61,460 nucleotides of DNA from an uncultured Planctomycetia bacterium (GTDB lineage Bacteria; Planctomycetota; Phycisphaerae; FEN-1346; JAACEH01). Location: contig CAIYVX010000009.1 in the NCBI GenBank assembly GCA_903929765.1, forward strand, positions 1 through 61,460, written 5' to 3'. Position numbers and translations under genes: made by a program. The notes below the pieces were generated by a model. It did no database searches. It was given only the letters and a program-made list of their open reading frames with translations, and was not told where the DNA came from. Positions 59,906 through 61,460 of this stretch are shown here, piece by piece. Numbering within the stretch: the first letter of the stretch is position 1; each line of letters opens with the position of its first letter.

Positions 59906-60850
59906 CTAGCGAGCGGCGGCGCGAACCTGTGTTTCCCGTTCGCGCCAGTACCGGGCGCTCGTCAGCACCAGATCGTCCAGTAGTTCGGTCGGCGTGTGGC
60001 CGTGCATGGCCCGGTAGACGTCGCCGCCCGGCCCCAGCGGCTCACAGGTGCAGAAACAACTCTCGTTGTTGTAGCCCACCGCGTACAAGGCGGCGATGAT
60101 CGAATCAAGGTCATAGATACCTGAGCCCAGCGTGCCGCGATTGGTGTCGGCCATGTGAAGATTGACCATGTGTTTGCCGTGCGCGAGGATGGTCAGCGCC
60201 GGATCGTCCTCGTGATGGATCATGTGGTACAGGTCGCCGTTGATGTGTTGCACTCCGGGATGGTTGACGGCCGCGATGTAGCGCCGGGCGTCGTCAAAGG
60301 TGTGACAGAAGCTGACTTCATCGGCCCGGATCGGTTCAATTGCCGCCCGGACGCCGGCCTTGACGAACTCATCGGCCGCCAGGCGCAGCGTATCGACCGA
60401 GCGGTCGAACTCGAAGGCCGCCGGCTTCGTCCGCCCGCACTCGCCCGGGACGACCAGCATGTACTGGCAGCCCAGGGCGTGGGCCAGGTCGAGTTGCCGG
60501 CGAATGTAGTCGAGGGCCCCCTGACGACTCACCGCGCTGCTGCTCGACAAGTCGTTCTCGCGTCCGAACATGCCGCAAATCCCCGCCGCCCGGATGCCGA
60601 AATCGTCCAGGAGCGCCGCCGTTTCTCGCGGCCGGTAGCCCAGGTCGGCCGTGTACCGGTTGCCGTGCAACTCGACGTATTCGATCTTCGCCTTCTGGAG
60701 CCGCGCGAGCGAAGTCGTGAGCGGTTCGCGGCCAAAACCCCAGTTACTCCACGACAGGTTCAGCTTCGGCGATGACGCCTTAAATGTTTTCTTCATCGCC
60801 GCCAGGACTTTCGCGGCGCGCTTCTCACAATTCTGCGGAGTTTTCGCCAT
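59906..60850 (-). CDS. sugar-phosphate isomerase/epimerase-like TIM barrel
   Basis: This 314-residue AP-endonuclease-2/xylose isomerase-like TIM barrel has VELHGNRYTADLG near the start, MLVVPGECGRTK, AIEPIRADEVSFCHTF (metal-binding glutamate and histidine), GVQHINGDLYHM and VNLHMADTNRG, with a closing CFCTCEPLG. These are metal ligands of keto-sugar 3-epimerases and related isomerases. It lies convergent with araD and next to araB, so it may feed ribulose or a related ketose into the pathway; the substrate is unproven. GGAAGGAG lies before ATG 60850, so the frame start at 60889 is not used. Confidence 0.82.
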   Translation of the reverse strand: MAKTPQNCEKRAAKVLAAMKKTFKASSPKLNLSWSNWGFGREPLTTSLARLQKAKIEYVELHGNRYTADLGYRPRETAALLDDFGIRAAGICGMFGRENDLSSSSAVSRQGALDYIRRQLDLAHALGCQYMLVVPGECGRTKPAAFEFDRSVDTLRLAADEFVKAGVRAAIEPIRADEVSFCHTFDDARRYIAAVNHPGVQHINGDLYHMIHHEDDPALTILAHGKHMVNLHMADTNRGTLGSGIYDLDSIIAALYAVGYNNESCFCTCEPLGPGGDVYRAMHGHTPTELLDDLVLTSARYWRERETQVRAAAR

Positions 60851-60946
60851 AACCGTCTCCTTCCGTTTTGTGGACGACCGAAAACCCAACCATCACCACG
60901 CGACCATTATGGCCGCGATCTTTTACTAACGCAATAAGGTTCCTTC

Positions 60947-60980
60947 CGCGTCTTGAAAAGCCGTTGGTCGGCTGGTAGCG
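60947..60980. repeat. 34-bp short repeat, copy 2
   Basis: This is the second copy of the element at 57355-57388 (28 of 34 identical, same orientation). It lies about 100 bp upstream of the isomerase-like gene, which runs in the opposite direction. Confidence 0.5.
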
Positions 60981-61109
60981 CAGGGGCTCGTCAAAGGCGC
61001 CGGGGCGGGCGATTTGTCTGGCGGAGGCGGTGATCGCGTTCGAGATTCCGACGGAGCAGCGGCGGAAGACCGTGGCGGCGCAGGTGAGATGGTGGCGAAA
61101 AGAACGAAA

Positions 61110-61140
61110 CGGGCGGTTCCGAGTGGATCGGAACCGCCCG
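61110..61140 (-). terminator. strong minus-strand terminator of the CTERM gene
   Basis: A perfect 13-bp stem, CGGGCGGTTCCGA (61110-61122) and its complement (61128-61140), surrounds a 5-base loop. On the minus strand it is followed by TTTCGTTCTTTTCG. It lies 47 bp beyond the CTERM gene stop. Confidence 0.8.
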
Positions 61141-61187
61141 TGATTATCTCCATGCCGCGGTGTCATCGCGGCACAGAGCCCTCGCAG

Positions 61188-61460
61188 TTATTGTCGGCGG
61201 CGTAAGAGCAGAGCGGCGAGGCCGCAACCGAGCAGACTCAGGGTGGTTGGTTCCGGAATGGCGCTGAATTCGCTGTTGTGGTCGACTACGGCCCAGACCG
61301 CGTTGTTCGAGATATCCGACCCAAAAGTGCCCAGATAGTCGGTCAGGTTGAAGTCGGGGTGGACGGAAACAAACTGGTCGAAGGAGCCTTTGTAGAAGGC
61401 GACCGCTTTAGCGCCGGTGGTTGAGTTGCCATCGACGGCGTTGACCCAGGTGTCGTAACC
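61188..61460 (-). CDS. C-terminal part of a secreted PEP-CTERM protein (runs off the window)
   Basis: The reverse strand reads 90 residues to a stop. The extracellular-looking part includes FVSVHPDFNLTDYLGTFG. The tail is a canonical PEP-CTERM: IPEP, a hydrophobic segment TTLSLLGCGLAALLL and RRRQ. This differs from the xPxPAAVVLGL type of the other two CTERM proteins, so a different exosortase or relaxed specificity may handle it. The start lies outside the window. Confidence 0.88.
   Translation of the reverse strand, partial: GYDTWVNAVDGNSTTGAKAVAFYKGSFDQFVSVHPDFNLTDYLGTFGSDISNNAVWAVVDHNSEFSAIPEPTTLSLLGCGLAALLLRRRQ

Larger units (their letters stand above)
60851..61187. other. intergenic region between the isomerase-like gene and the CTERM gene
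   Basis: No gene is evident. The left half includes the second copy of the 34-bp repeat. The right end holds the minus-strand terminator hairpin of the CTERM gene. Confidence 0.6.

Noticed and set aside
1-61460. CRISPR array, insertion sequence or rRNA
   Set aside because: No regularly spaced direct repeats, transposase-like protein with terminal repeats, or rRNA segments were seen.

Overview
The window looks like chromosomal DNA of a high-GC bacterium, most likely a planctomycete or close relative (Phycisphaerae-like). This rests on gene content: secreted proteins with PEP-CTERM-type tails, an exosortase with its EpsI partner, a very large TPR protein, and a soluble kinase/phosphatase pair. 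No rRNA or other firm taxonomic marker is present, so the assignment is an inference.

Left end (1-6475) reads as the end of an integrated element at a tRNA gene. On the minus strand are a PP2C-like phosphatase, an overlapping protein-kinase-like protein, a small membrane protein and the start of a zinc-ribbon-like protein. Plus-strand small genes follow (including a DUF123 protein), then a SprT-like metalloprotease. Last is a tyrosine recombinase fused in frame behind a truncated conjugation ATPase. The recombinase ends 13 bp from the 3' end of a tRNA with anticodon CAT.

Region 2 (6476-14541) carries a secreted-protein pair (7212-8794) behind a clear TTGACA promoter. A soluble hybrid histidine kinase follows, then an apparent small-molecule cluster: amidohydrolase, PaaK-like adenylate-forming ligase, ThiF/E1-like enzyme and a convergent FeeM-like N-acyl amino acid synthase.

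Region 3 (15305-48972) is the exopolysaccharide locus. WecB and an outer-membrane export lipoprotein lie upstream. Then come a two-component pair and a specialised NusG paralogue that heads about 28.8 kb of tightly packed plus-strand genes. These encode a WecA-WecG fusion, a Wzz/BY-kinase, Wzy- and Wzx-like proteins, a sulfotransferase, a GT-C enzyme, five GT4 glycosyltransferases (one fused to DUF362), an acyltransferase, an FkbM methyltransferase, a deacetylase-like protein, a CapK/PaaK-like ligase, a heparinase II/III-like lyase, EpsI and exosortase. Most junctions overlap by a few bases (GTGA or ATGA), so the unit is probably transcribed as one long operon with processive antitermination. 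The product is probably a lipid-linked, sulfated and otherwise decorated polysaccharide assembled by a Wzx/Wzy route.

Region 4 (48973-56224) has a second CTERM protein whose promoter region closely matches that of the 7212 gene. It is followed by a 1485-residue TPR protein and a protein with three VanZ-like modules. Region 5 (56457-61460) is housekeeping-like: an UlaG-like hydrolase, ribulokinase araB, ribulose-5-phosphate 4-epimerase araD, a sugar epimerase/isomerase-like TIM barrel, and the C-terminal end of a third CTERM protein with a canonical PEP motif.
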